Assembly: GCF_024346955.1 (NCBI RefSeq) | Contig: NZ_AP024884.1 | Coordinates: 682,001-746,000 of the forward strand | Reading direction: 5' to 3' | DNA length: 64,000 nucleotides | Source: Vibrio mangrovi | GTDB lineage: Bacteria; Pseudomonadota; Gammaproteobacteria; Enterobacterales; Vibrionaceae | Shown here: positions 33,058 to 40,840 of the stretch, one piece after another | How the letters are laid out: each line of letters starts with the position of its first letter | Position numbering within the stretch: position 1 is the stretch's first letter | Position numbers and translations under genes: made by a program | The notes under the pieces: model-generated | What the model was told of the DNA's origin: nothing | The model's input: only the letters and a program-made list of their open reading frames with translations | Databases searched by the model: none

Positions 33058-33513
33058 TTAGCCGATCAGATTACGGGTATCTGCCTGAGACAGATAAGGT
33101 ACGCCGTTGATCTTCACAAAGTTCGGGCTGGTTACAAATCCGGTCAGTTTGCGGGTTGATTTGTCGGCACTTTCTGAATCAATGTTCAGCAGATCTGACA
33201 CCAGGAATTTCACACCATACAGTTCGATCTTGTCTTCATCTTCACCGTTATGGGCATAAAACTGGATATCCTGCAGAGGAATATCACGATAGCTTCCTGC
33301 ACTTTTTGCTGCGGCATGTACTTTCTGGAACTGTTTCAGATCCATTTCGATTTCAACATCACAGCTCACCTTACCGTCGGTATAGCCATCTGTCACACCG
33401 CGGGTAAATGCAACGGCCGACTCATCACTGATAGTCGCTGTCGCACTTTTAACGTGGACATACACTCCAAATAGTGTCGTATCAAAGCTACGACCGGAAA
33501 AACGGGCACTCAT
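33058..33513 (-). CDS. Tail tube protein (DUF2597-type)
   Basis: 151 aa, MSARFSGRSFDTTLFGVYVHVKSATATISDESAVAFTRGVTDGYTDGKVSCDVEIEMD, a beta-rich single-domain protein of tail tube size. Its place directly after the sheath gene (four-base ATGA overlap) is that of the tube gene FII in P2. The sequence recalls the DUF2597 phage family, which I remember as a tube family in HP1-like and vibriophages; assignment to tube rests on order and size. Confidence 0.78.
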   Translation of the reverse strand: MSARFSGRSFDTTLFGVYVHVKSATATISDESAVAFTRGVTDGYTDGKVSCDVEIEMDLKQFQKVHAAAKSAGSYRDIPLQDIQFYAHNGEDEDKIELYGVKFLVSDLLNIDSESADKSTRKLTGFVTSPNFVKINGVPYLSQADTRNLIG

Positions 33514-34628
33514 GCTTCATCTCCTTGGCTGATATAGATTGCAACAGTAATTTTGACTGGGCACTCATATGGCTGAACCGCCATATAAATTTCAACTTCA
33601 GTGCTGTTGACCCATTTGATTTGAATGTCATCTTCTTCCGGCGGATAGATTTCACCCGGATTGCCGGTCAGTGCCATTTCACGCAGATCCTGCGTCATAA
33701 AGAGTTTCGCCTGAGCTTCACTTTGTGGTGTCGAGTTGAATGTACGATCAGCAATCCGGGCAATGGCACGGATACGAACCTTACGGGCCGCTTTCATTGC
33801 AACACGGATATGACGGATATCCTGAAAATCACCGCCTTCGACATCCAGTGTACGGCCGGTTGTCCAGTACTGACCATCGTAGTCCGGATACCACATCGGG
33901 CACGCAATACGATTTGACTCCAGTGTTTTCAGCACAGACAGCTCTAATGCTTTGCCATCTTTGTCAGTCAGAAAATCAGTCGAACCTACAACACTACCGG
34001 TTTTCACCCGGGCCGGAGAATCAGCAATTGACGCATCAACCTGATTTGCCAGACGACCGCAGTATTTACCTAATGTTGAACCGTCAGCATGAACCAGAGG
34101 AACAACCGTGATGTACTGACTGGCAACGCCATCAACAATCGCGACTGATTTTGCTAACCAGGCTTCCCAGGTTTCACCATTCGCCACATCCGAGTTATCA
34201 ACTTTCGGCAGGCAGCAAACCGCAAAAGTTTCCCGGCCAAGTGCATTTTTCAGCTCAGTACGCATTGCCACAGCATTCTCAAGCAAGGTTTTATCTGTTG
34301 CTGGGAAATCAAGCACAAATGCTTCGAAACTTGCCGTTTCATTGGCTTTACGAACCGCATCCTGCCAGTTGTCGGCTTCATCGAGCACCATAACTCCGGC
34401 AGTCCATTCGCTACCACCGTTCAGTTGTGCAGCCATCACGGTGGTCAGCAGAGATTCTCCGGCTGAAGACAAAGCTTCTTCCAGATCTGTCGAGGCATCA
34501 ACAACCGTTAACTCACGTTCTGCACCGGAAACAGTACCGTATCCGACAAACAGAAAATGATATTCCACCCCGGCAATGGGGCCATTCATCATGTTTTTAA
34601 TATTGATAATAACGCTGGGCCACGCCAT
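33510..34628 (-). CDS. Contractile tail sheath protein (DUF2586-type)
   Basis: 372 aa, MAWPSVIINIKNMMNGPIAGVEYHFLFVGYG. It has sheath-like order: N-terminal beta strand that links to neighbours, an alpha/beta protruding domain (STDLEEALSSAGESLLTTVMAAQLNGGSEW), and a C-terminal domain ending in AVQPYECPVKITVAIYISQ, where sheaths make inter-subunit contacts. The sequence recalls DUF2586 of phage sheaths. The call sheath is supported by the following tube gene. It makes the particle contractile, hence R-type. Confidence 0.78.
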   Translation of the reverse strand: MAWPSVIINIKNMMNGPIAGVEYHFLFVGYGTVSGAERELTVVDASTDLEEALSSAGESLLTTVMAAQLNGGSEWTAGVMVLDEADNWQDAVRKANETASFEAFVLDFPATDKTLLENAVAMRTELKNALGRETFAVCCLPKVDNSDVANGETWEAWLAKSVAIVDGVASQYITVVPLVHADGSTLGKYCGRLANQVDASIADSPARVKTGSVVGSTDFLTDKDGKALELSVLKTLESNRIACPMWYPDYDGQYWTTGRTLDVEGGDFQDIRHIRVAMKAARKVRIRAIARIADRTFNSTPQSEAQAKLFMTQDLREMALTGNPGEIYPPEEDDIQIKWVNSTEVEIYMAVQPYECPVKITVAIYISQGDEA

Positions 34629-34812
34629 GTTATCTGCTCCTATTTAATGTGATCATCCGATTGTTCTTTCTTGCTTGTCATTTCATCAACTTACGTCACT
34701 TAATCGACTTACAAGGCCAGACAACCGTTCTGTGTGATTAAATCCCGACCGGAATTCAATCGCCTTTGGTTCAGAGTGAATCAGAAATAATGTTCTGCAA
34801 TCCCCGGGTCGC

Positions 34813-35298
34813 TTAACGCCGACCCGTAGTGAAATTACCCAATGTTTCCGCCACCCAGATTTCATATGCGTCGATGCGCCACTGTTTACCACGCCAGTAA
34901 ACCGGCCCGGCAGCGTCTTCTGTTACACTGACCGGCTCTTCAAACTCAATATCGATAGCAATAGTTGAATAGCTATCATCAACCGTCGTCATTTCAATCA
35001 CCGGATTTTCCAACACCTCCGCCGCTTCCCGGTCAGGATCCTGATCCATCAGCCATGCGCCGACATTGGCAAAAAGAACCGCCGGACTATAAGCGAGATG
35101 CGGAAAGTTATTGAACGTCAGACGAGCGTGATAGCGCATCCTCATCAACTCACAACCGTTGCCCAGAAATTTACTGTCCAGACCCAGAGAAATATTCTGC
35201 ATCTGGGCCGTCAGGGTCTGTGCAATTTCATCTCCGACACAGTTTTCAATGAATGCTTTGAGTTTTCTGAGCTTGTCACCCGCTTCATACTGAGCCAT
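34813..35298 (-). CDS. Tail completion protein gpR-like
   Basis: 161 aa, MAQYEAGDKLRKLKAFIENCVGDEIAQTLTAQMQ. The middle MRYHARLTFNNFPHLAYSPAVLFANVGAWLMDQDPDRE and end IDIEFEEPVSVTEDAAGPVYWRGKQWRIDAYEIWVAE are the layout of P2 gpR (YQYTLNLIIEDYAG, then APLLAWLRVNQPD). It is the first gene of the tail operon. P2's neighbouring gene S is missing. The 184-base gap to the sheath gene shows nothing recognisable. Confidence 0.75.
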   Translation of the reverse strand: MAQYEAGDKLRKLKAFIENCVGDEIAQTLTAQMQNISLGLDSKFLGNGCELMRMRYHARLTFNNFPHLAYSPAVLFANVGAWLMDQDPDREAAEVLENPVIEMTTVDDSYSTIAIDIEFEEPVSVTEDAAGPVYWRGKQWRIDAYEIWVAETLGNFTTGRR

Positions 35299-35762
35299 GA
35301 AACTTTCACCTTACTATGCGTTGGTTTTTCAGAAACGGAACTATCTTTCCTCGCAATTTTTCTATAAATATCAAAGCATTTGATACTAACAATTCCGTTT
35401 TATTTCCCCGAATTGTCCGGGTTGAGATAAGAATACCCGGTCTGAAAAAAAGGTTCATTATGTTGAATTCGGCCTGATTCGGATATCGTGCAAAACGGAA
35501 CAGACTGGAATTAATCAGGATAAATCAGTGAGAAAATACTTCTTTTTTTCCGGTATTTTGTTCATACCAGAAAAATTCAGAGCGTGGCTTACAGCACAAC
35601 TCAGGAAAGAGCCCGGCCACGAAAAACACACATTACAGACCACTCCGGCAATGAACCGTATTTGTTCGCACACCATGGTAAGTTTTTTTACATTTCTCTA
35701 TCTGTATGCCATCGCTTTTGTTATAATGAACTCAATTATTCATCAGAGGGAAAGGTATAAAT
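35299..35762. promoter_or_regulatory. Divergent control region of tail operon and ogr-like gene
   Basis: This region contains the promoter of the whole minus-strand tail operon and of the ogr-like gene. The motif AAACGGAA occurs three times: GAAACGGAAC near 35332, TTCCGTTTTA (inverted) near 35393 and AAAACGGAAC near 35493. Such repeats could be activator sites. A long frame at 35528-35782 overlaps the ogr start and is not trusted. Confidence 0.5.
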
Positions 35763-36014
35763 ATGAGAGTGTTATGCCCTGAGTGTGGCCAGAAAAGCCG
35801 GATCCAGAAATCAAACCGGATTACTAACAGCCATGCCGATTTATACTGCAGTTGCAGTGATCCCGAGTGTGGTCATACATTTGTGATGAATCTGTCTTAC
35901 AGCCACACCTTAAGCCCTTCCGCCAAGGCCGCGAACCAGCTGGTCTGCAATCTGATCAAGTCTCTTCCCCCCGAAAGCAGAGCCACTCTGCAACAAGAAT
36001 TATCTTTAATCTAA
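35763..36014 (+). CDS. Ogr/Delta-type zinc-finger late activator
   Basis: 83 aa. Cysteines in CPECGQ (5, 8) and in the SCSDPECGHTF stretch (31 and 36) reproduce the CxxC...CxxxxC zinc-finger layout of P2 Ogr and P4 Delta, which bind upstream of late promoters and contact RNA polymerase alpha. A strong ribosome site AGAGGGAAAGG precedes ATG 35763. Being next to the tail operon promoter, it should switch on tail synthesis. It is the only plus-strand gene within the tail module. Confidence 0.88.
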   Translation: MRVLCPECGQKSRIQKSNRITNSHADLYCSCSDPECGHTFVMNLSYSHTLSPSAKAANQLVCNLIKSLPPESRATLQQELSLI

Positions 36015-36031
36015 TCTGTTTCTCTCCCTTT

Positions 36032-36082
36032 TAGTCAGCCGTTTTTATCATTCTTTTTCTGAACCGGCTGACTAATCTTTTT
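36032..36082 (+). terminator. Terminator after the ogr-like gene
   Basis: TAGTCAGCCG (36032-36041) pairs with CGGCTGACTA (36065-36074), then AATCTTTTTCC. It is also in position to reduce read-through into the lysis operon. Confidence 0.75.
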
Positions 36083-36172
36083 CCCCAGTCTTTATTGGTC
36101 ATATTTACCAGATAAATGTAAATTATCTTTCATTACGACATGCAATAAAGTGTCCATCATAAGTTCTGGCAT

Positions 36173-36221
36173 AAAAAAATCTTTCTGTTTTCTCCCCCAA
36201 CTCAGGATAGACAGAAAGATT
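36173..36221 (-). terminator. Terminator of the replication-lysis operon
   Basis: On the minus strand ACAGAAAGATTTTTTT closes a hairpin whose arms are AAATCTTTCTGT and ACAGAAAGATTT (36177-36188 and 36210-36221 on plus). The T-run follows directly. It ends transcription after the spanin genes. Confidence 0.82.
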
Positions 36222-36289
36222 TCATCATTGATTTGCGGATTGGGTTACTCACCCTGATCGGCTTGCTCAGAATGTAAACGGGTGGGATT

Positions 36290-36574
36290 TCAGGGGGTGG
36301 CTTTTGATGTCCGCCATTGCAGATAATCATCCGCCCGGGCAGCACACTGACTCAGAGCAGACTTCAGCCGGGGAATATCTTCCGTAACAATTTCCGGCCA
36401 CGTACCGCTGATACTGGGTTTGTAACAGGGAATAATCATTCCTTCCGGTGGCAGAATATACTGGACCTGAATCACTGGCTGCGGTTCAGTATGACTCACG
36501 CAGCCGCTCAGTAACGGAAACAGGGACAACACAAGTATGGCCGGATATTTCCTGTTGAAGCGTTTGAATTTCAT
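36290..36574 (-). CDS. Outer-membrane spanin (Rz1-like lipoprotein)
   Basis: 94-aa lipoprotein starting at ATG 36574 (MKFKRFNRKYPAILVLSLFPLLSGC). The lipobox LLSGC gives lipid-modified Cys25. The mature part is Pro-rich with PEGMIIPCYKPSISGTWPE, typical of LysC/Rz1 of P2-like phages. Most of its start lies inside the Rz-like gene in another frame, the usual nested arrangement. It should join with the Rz-like protein to fuse inner and outer membranes at lysis. Confidence 0.87.
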   Translation of the reverse strand: MKFKRFNRKYPAILVLSLFPLLSGCVSHTEPQPVIQVQYILPPEGMIIPCYKPSISGTWPEIVTEDIPRLKSALSQCAARADDYLQWRTSKATP

Positions 36575-36824
36575 GGCGTAGTTTTTCCTCGTTATCAGCA
36601 CTTGTCCTAGCTCTCCTGATCAGGATCTGGTTCATCTGTTCCCGCTCCTGAGAAACCTGATCAAGCACATTTTTCTGCATCATAATTTGTACACTGGACT
36701 GAGACACCTGTGCGGTTAGTTTTTCATTCTCGGTAACCAACCATTTGATTCTGAGAATCACACCGGCAACCAGGCATCCAAACAGTATCAAAATGCCAAG
36801 TCTTACATATCCTTTAAAGGCCAT
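36486..36824 (-). CDS. Inner-membrane spanin (Rz/LysB-like)
   Basis: 112 aa with one N-terminal transmembrane helix (about 8-27, GILILFGCLVAGVILRIKW) and a long coiled coil over about 30-90 (NEKLTAQVSQSSVQIMMQKNVLDQVSQEREQ). It is the inner half of a two-component spanin. The stop overlaps the nested Rz1-like gene by nearly 90 bases in a different frame. It overlaps the endolysin stop by 11 bases. Confidence 0.87.
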   Translation of the reverse strand: MAFKGYVRLGILILFGCLVAGVILRIKWLVTENEKLTAQVSQSSVQIMMQKNVLDQVSQEREQMNQILIRRARTSADNEEKLRHEIQTLQQEISGHTCVVPVSVTERLRESY

Positions 36825-37350
36825 ACATCACCTCAGCATCTGAAGGGGCATGCCCCAGTTTGATTAATGCATCCCTGACAGAAATCTGTCCCTGACAAAG
36901 CCGGGTTTCAATCTCTCTGCGGGTGACAATTCCCCGGCAATGATTCTGTTCCGCCCGGCAGTCTTTACCATTCAGAAATACCCACCGGTTAAACTCAAGA
37001 CAAGCCCCTTCAATATCCTGCTGCTTCAGTTTGCGATAGAGTGTCGAACGGCGTAGTGCGTTCGTTCCCAGGTTATAGCTGAAATCAAGTGCGGCAATGT
37101 GAACGTTTGGTGGTAATTGATAATGCAGATTCTCCAGTGGCTGGTTGTGATAATTCAGAGAACTGGCAAGCATCATGGCACACTGTTCATCGCTATAGGA
37201 CATATCCTGACGAACACCTGCCGTTTCTCCGAAACAGACCGTCCACACGCCTCCCGGATCCTGATAAGCCGTATTTCGCTGGCCTTCCAGTGTTCCGGTG
37301 ATGGCTACGGCACCAAAAAGTACCGTACCAATCAGTCGGTTATATTTCAT
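36814..37350 (-). CDS. Endolysin, lysozyme GH24 with SAR-type N terminus
   Basis: 178-aa T4/P21-type lysozyme, cutting the glycan strands of peptidoglycan. The catalytic triad E22-D31-T37 is visible in TLEGQRNTAYQDPGGVWTVCFGET at the expected 8 and 5 residue spacing. The start has a weakly hydrophobic helix (IGTVLFGAVAITGT) with many Ala/Gly, as in signal-anchor-release endolysins, which await release in the membrane. An extra Cys39 near the active site fits redox control in this class. It follows the holin candidate by 14 bases. Confidence 0.9.
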   Translation of the reverse strand: MKYNRLIGTVLFGAVAITGTLEGQRNTAYQDPGGVWTVCFGETAGVRQDMSYSDEQCAMMLASSLNYHNQPLENLHYQLPPNVHIAALDFSYNLGTNALRRSTLYRKLKQQDIEGACLEFNRWVFLNGKDCRAEQNHCRGIVTRREIETRLCQGQISVRDALIKLGHAPSDAEVMYGL

Positions 37351-37364
37351 GCTGACCTCTATCT

Positions 37365-37643
37365 TTACCTTTGTGACTGAAACAGAAACAAACGCACCAA
37401 TGTAATACCAATGCCGATCACGGATAATGTAGTCCCAATGAGGAAAGCGATGTCTGAACCGTACCAGACAAAATTTCCTGCCAGAATGTCATGTAAACTT
37501 GAATTCATCATCGACTGATAATTCTCTGCACCCTGGGCGACACTGACACCAACCCCCGTACCACTTCCAACAGCAATTGACATCGTTGCTTTTTCAGAAA
37601 TAACAGCTCCCCCCTGTCCGGTTTTAAAAGAAAAAAGACTCAT
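37365..37643 (-). CDS. Putative holin/pinholin
   Basis: 92 aa from ATG 37643 (MSLFSFKTGQGGAVISEKATMS). Longer in-frame start is rejected because it reads into the upstream gene. The first part is Gly/Ala-rich and may contain a marginal helix (TMSIAVGSGTGVGVSVAQG), and about 60-85 is a clear transmembrane helix (FLIGTTLSVIGIGITLVRLFLF). With the endolysin directly downstream this fits a small phage holin, but no family is recognised by sequence. Confidence 0.65.
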   Translation of the reverse strand: MSLFSFKTGQGGAVISEKATMSIAVGSGTGVGVSVAQGAENYQSMMNSSLHDILAGNFVWYGSDIAFLIGTTLSVIGIGITLVRLFLFQSQR

Positions 37644-37732
37644 CGTTTTGTATCTCCTGTCAGACAGAAATGATGATTTATATCGAAGCTGAATGAACTG
37701 AAATGAACCCAGGCAGATTGCTTTTCGAACAT

Positions 37733-38110
37733 TCATGCATCCTCATGAATCTGTAACTTGCTCATATCCCGATCCCAATGTTTAAACAGATGTTTGCCGG
37801 GATGTTTGCCTTTATCACAGCGGTAGTCGTGTTCCAGCCATGCCTGACAAATGGCATCAGTCGGAGCAAACTGATAATGATACATCCGTGTTTTAAACCG
37901 GGCCGCGATTACAGACAGTCCGGTCGCATGCTTAGCAGAAATACCTTTCTGTACCATATTGGTTACCGTGCTGTATTTCACTCCCAGATAGTTGGCAATA
38001 TACTCATAAGCCTTACATTTGTTCATCGGCATCCGCCGGACCAAAGCCGAAAAGGCATGATTCATCAGTTCCTTACGCATGGCATTGATTTCTACTGTGG
38101 TAAATTCCAT
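37733..38110 (-). CDS. HTH protein in late-regulator position
   Basis: 125 aa. The central segment AYEYIANYLGVKYSTVTNMVQKGISAKHATGLSVIAARF reads as a helix-turn-helix of Cro/CII-like shape, followed by a Tyr/His-rich basic C terminus. It lies between the replication and lysis genes, the place of a Q-type antiterminator in lambdoid phages. It may control the lysis genes. I did not find a named family. Confidence 0.55.
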   Translation of the reverse strand: MEFTTVEINAMRKELMNHAFSALVRRMPMNKCKAYEYIANYLGVKYSTVTNMVQKGISAKHATGLSVIAARFKTRMYHYQFAPTDAICQAWLEHDYRCDKGKHPGKHLFKHWDRDMSKLQIHEDA

Positions 38111-38113
38111 GAT

Positions 38114-38785
38114 TTATTTCCCCATTTTATTAGTCTTATATCGCTGCCCTAGCTCAGCGACACGCTTAAAGATGCCGGTTAAAGTGCTCGGATCCGGAAC
38201 TCCCCGCTCACAACGCAACCGATCGAACTCGGTAGTTACGGCACGTGGCGACAATCGGGCGGATTCCGGCGGTAACATACCGTTACGTTCACGCTGTAAC
38301 CATTTGTTATATGTACGTTCAAAGAGACTCCTGGCTTTTTCTTTATCCAGCTTGCGAGCATCAAATTCACACTCATTGCGCACAAGCTCCTCCAGACGAC
38401 TGAGTGACGCGCTCCGGTCCATCATGCGTTGCCAGGCTGCCAGCCACTCTCCGTCATCAAGACACCAGGCACAGAATTTTCCCGGCCCTGGAATAAAGTC
38501 TGACGGATTTGCCCGGGCCATTCTCAGACCCCTTTGAACCAATGCCATAGTATTTACACCCTGCTCCATCATGGCTTTAACGTAATTCAGCTTCAGGGTT
38601 TCATACTCCTGTTCACTTCGGATAGAAGAGCGCCATGCCGGATGAATTCCCCGTAATTCACGCAAAATCATATTGACGATCTGTGCGGCAAAAGTATCGG
38701 GAGCCTGCTGCTCTCCGGAAGTTTCACTACCAGCCGACAAGACATTCAGTTCATTACGTATTGCTTCATAGGTTATTGGTTTCAT
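38114..38785 (-). CDS. Replication protein P-like (helicase loader type)
   Basis: 223 aa from ATG 38785 (MKPITYEAIRNELNVL). It matches the layout of the lambda P family. FAAQIVNMILRELRGIHPAWRSSIRSEQEYETLKLNYVKAMMEQGVNTMALVQRGLRMARANPSDFIPGPGKFCAWCLDD contains the GxxxARxxPxxFxPxPGxFxxWC signature. Such proteins bring host DnaB helicase to an origin. Directly downstream of the O-like gene, forming an O-P pair. Confidence 0.85.
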   Translation of the reverse strand: MKPITYEAIRNELNVLSAGSETSGEQQAPDTFAAQIVNMILRELRGIHPAWRSSIRSEQEYETLKLNYVKAMMEQGVNTMALVQRGLRMARANPSDFIPGPGKFCAWCLDDGEWLAAWQRMMDRSASLSRLEELVRNECEFDARKLDKEKARSLFERTYNKWLQRERNGMLPPESARLSPRAVTTEFDRLRCERGVPDPSTLTGIFKRVAELGQRYKTNKMGK

Positions 38786-38812
38786 TAAGAATTCCCTCAC
38801 CAGTGTTATGAA

Positions 38813-39670
38813 TCAGTTATATTGTTCTGAAGACTGATGTAACGCATGGATCCAGCGAGTGTCCTCATCATCAGGCTCCCAGTGCCGGGACGGCCGACCC
38901 ACAGCAACAGCAACAGCAGTGGTACCATTCTCCCGGACATACCGGGCCTGCGAGAGATAGCCTGGAAACTTATTGATATTGAAAAGTGTGGCTGGACGCA
39001 GATACTGACGCATCCGGGCATCATCTCCCCATTCCTGAACCTTGTGATCAATCACGGCCATCAGATCCTGGACTGAAAAACCATCCTGCATGCGGGCTAT
39101 GATCAAACCAGCCGTCTGACCTTTAGGCTGAAAGCGCGTCTGTGCAGCATTATTCAGATGAAAAACAACATCTTGCATATCATTTGCTTGCTGTAGCTTC
39201 TCTGAAACTGAGTCGTTACCTTCTGACTGCTGCGCAAGGATCAATAATTGATCCTTCCGTTTTTGTTTTGGATCAGTCTTTACTTGTGTCGGCTGAGCCG
39301 GATCTGGTTGAGCCAGATCTGGCTTATCCGTTTCAGAACAAGAGACTGAACGAACAGCCAAATCCGGATTCACCGTTTTTGGTTCATCAAAAACAATATA
39401 TTCAATCTCTCCGCTGGCACGCTTCTGTGTAGTCACATAACCGACCTGCCGCAGCTCTTTCAGAATGGCATATACGCCATCCCGGCCAGTTTTCTTTGCT
39501 GCTCCCTGAGTGACATTGGCTAACTGAGCAGGACTGACCTGCCAGTGATCCGGTTTTGACAACAGATAAGTCAGCATCCCCATCGCCTGAAAAGATAAAT
39601 GCCCTTCCTGAAAAATATGATTTCCGACCAACGTAAAACACTGATCCCGTTTGGCCCGTCTAATGCTCAT
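38813..39670 (-). CDS. Replication initiator O-like protein
   Basis: 285 aa. The N-terminal winged helix-turn-helix (about 5-95: GMLTYLLSKPDHWQVSPAQLANVTQGAAKKTGRDGVYAILKELRQVGYVTTQKR) precedes a Gln/Pro-rich linker (DLAQPDPAQPTQVK). The C-terminal domain (about 185-265) reads IIARMQDGFSVQDLMAVIDHKVQEWGDDARMRQYLRPATLFNINKFPGYLSQARY, the conserved replisome-organiser tail of many phages (Phg_2220_C type). It is the first gene of the early minus operon, divergent from the repressor. Confidence 0.85.
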   Translation of the reverse strand: MSIRRAKRDQCFTLVGNHIFQEGHLSFQAMGMLTYLLSKPDHWQVSPAQLANVTQGAAKKTGRDGVYAILKELRQVGYVTTQKRASGEIEYIVFDEPKTVNPDLAVRSVSCSETDKPDLAQPDPAQPTQVKTDPKQKRKDQLLILAQQSEGNDSVSEKLQQANDMQDVVFHLNNAAQTRFQPKGQTAGLIIARMQDGFSVQDLMAVIDHKVQEWGDDARMRQYLRPATLFNINKFPGYLSQARYVRENGTTAVAVAVGRPSRHWEPDDEDTRWIHALHQSSEQYN

Positions 39671-39818
39671 TCATACACCTTTTAAAAGCCGAAATATCAC
39701 GTCTTGCCATACTAAAAACCCGGAAAAGATCTAATGTCTCATCATGATTTTGATAGCAATGGTAAGAAAACTTTCATTGAATGTAAATATAATGACGTAA
39801 TGAAATTTTCTTTTTTTA

Positions 39819-39834
39819 TGTAAAAATCATTACA
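39819..39834. promoter_or_regulatory. Candidate repressor operator, promoter side
   Basis: Perfect TGTAA-N6-TTACA palindrome in the 333-base divergent promoter between the repressor and the O-like gene. The same palindrome occurs just after the repressor gene at 40708-40723. Half sites TGTAA occur near 39782 and 39896. No other regulatory signal was recognised in 39671-40003. Confidence 0.5.
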
Positions 39835-40003
39835 AAAGTACTGTATACTTTGACAGAAAAGGGCTATGATAAGCTCTCTGAATGCGAACATCAGTTGTAA
39901 TGCAAACAGATGAGAAACTTCCGGCTGATGACCTGATACCAGCCCGAGTTCTAAAGAGAAACGACCAATTGAGGATATCCCGTTATAACGGGCATTGTGA
40001 TTT

Positions 40004-40693
40004 ATGATTGTTGAATTAGGCGAACGTCTCAAAGCCAGACGAGAGAGTTTAGGGCTCACCCAGGACATGCTGACAGCCCGAGTGAAAGAGATAGATTCAT
40101 CTCTGAGTCTGAACCGGATTACGATCAGTCAGATCGAAAACGGGATTCAGTCGAGTATGAAAGACCGCTTATTACTGGCAATGTCTAAAGCATTAGAATG
40201 CTCACCGGAATGGATTGTATACGGAACCGACTCAGCCAATAGTGATATATCGTCTTCTTCTTCACAGGCCAATGTGAGTAATGGTCCCTCAGCATCAGCG
40301 ATGTGTCCGGTGATATCCTGGGTCAAAGCCGGTGATTTTTCCGAAGCAGTCACACCTTACGCCCCCGATGAATACGAATATTATCCCTGCCCGGTGCATA
40401 GTGGCCCGGGAACTTATATTCTCAGGGTCCGGGGAGATTCAATGGAACCCCGGTTTGAGGAGAACGACCTGATATTTATCGATCCGAATCTGGTAGAACC
40501 CGAGCACAACAAGTTCGTCATTGCCATGCTGACCGATTCAGCAGAAGCGACATTCAAGCAGATACAGGTCATTGATAATAAAAAATTTCTAAAAGCTCTC
40601 AATCCATCCTATCCACCGGAACTACGCTTCTTATCCATCAATGGCAATTGTCAGATTATTGGTACGGTGATTGCCCACATGAAGCCAATCTAG
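40004..40693 (+). CDS. CI-like repressor with S24 autocleavage domain
   Basis: 229 aa. N-terminal helix-turn-helix (about 5-65: LGERLKARRESLGLTQDMLTARV...LNRITISQIENG). The linker contains Ala109-Gly110 (SWVKAGDF), the expected self-cleavage site. The peptidase S24 domain (110-229) has nucleophile Ser146 in RGDSMEP and general base Lys185 in ATFKQ. By analogy to LexA, CI and PrtR, activated RecA would stimulate cleavage, linking the tail operon to DNA damage. The gene is divergent from the replication-lysis operon and faces no integrase. Confidence 0.92.
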   Translation: MIVELGERLKARRESLGLTQDMLTARVKEIDSSLSLNRITISQIENGIQSSMKDRLLLAMSKALECSPEWIVYGTDSANSDISSSSSQANVSNGPSASAMCPVISWVKAGDFSEAVTPYAPDEYEYYPCPVHSGPGTYILRVRGDSMEPRFEENDLIFIDPNLVEPEHNKFVIAMLTDSAEATFKQIQVIDNKKFLKALNPSYPPELRFLSINGNCQIIGTVIAHMKPI

Positions 40694-40705
40694 ATTTTAG
40701 AACTC

Positions 40706-40725
40706 AATGTAAGTTAATTTACATT
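40706..40725. promoter_or_regulatory. Second TGTAA-N6-TTACA palindrome after the repressor
   Basis: AATGTAAGTTAATTTACATT, a 20-base palindrome with one mismatched pair, 13 bases beyond the repressor stop. It has the same TGTAA-N6-TTACA core as the site at 39819. It could be a repressor operator or an incidental stem-like sequence. Confidence 0.45.
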
Positions 40726-40748
40726 ACAACTCCGCATATGCAAACAGA

Positions 40749-40775
40749 AAAGCCAACAGATAAACTGTTGGCTTT
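40749..40775. terminator. Bidirectional terminator between repressor and cfa
   Basis: AAAGCCAACAG (40749-40759) - ATAAA - CTGTTGGCTTT (40765-40775) with A-rich and T-rich flanks. It ends the repressor transcript and, on the other strand, the cfa transcript. Confidence 0.8.
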
Positions 40776-40840
40776 ATATCAATCTAAACGACTCACAGTA
40801 GAGGCTTCAATATATCGAGGATAACCCGAATGTATCTGCT

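Larger units (their letters stand above)
17860..40730. mobile_element. Capsid-less contractile tail island (R-type tailocin candidate)
   Basis: About 23 kb between thrS and cfa. The genes are repressor, replication O/P-like genes, HTH protein, holin, endolysin, spanins, Ogr-like activator, and a minus-strand tail operon from R-like tail completion through sheath, tube, chaperone, tape measure, W, J, I, three fibres and hub/spike. No terminase, portal, scaffold, capsid, head-tail connector or integrase frame is present, and no att-like direct repeat was found. The module order is P2-like. The left edge is arbitrary (HTH gene at 17860 or the stop of the 61-aa gene at 18193); the right edge is just after the repressor. 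Confidence 0.8.

Noticed and set aside
35528..35782. 84-residue plus-strand frame with a possible transmembrane segment before the ogr-like gene
   Set aside because: GTG start, overlaps the well-supported ogr start by about 20 bases and lies in the tail promoter region; kept out for lack of any family or conserved feature.
17860..40730. Attachment sites or integrase for the tail island
   Set aside because: I compared sequence near both edges by eye and found no direct repeat longer than chance, and no tyrosine or serine recombinase frame exists.
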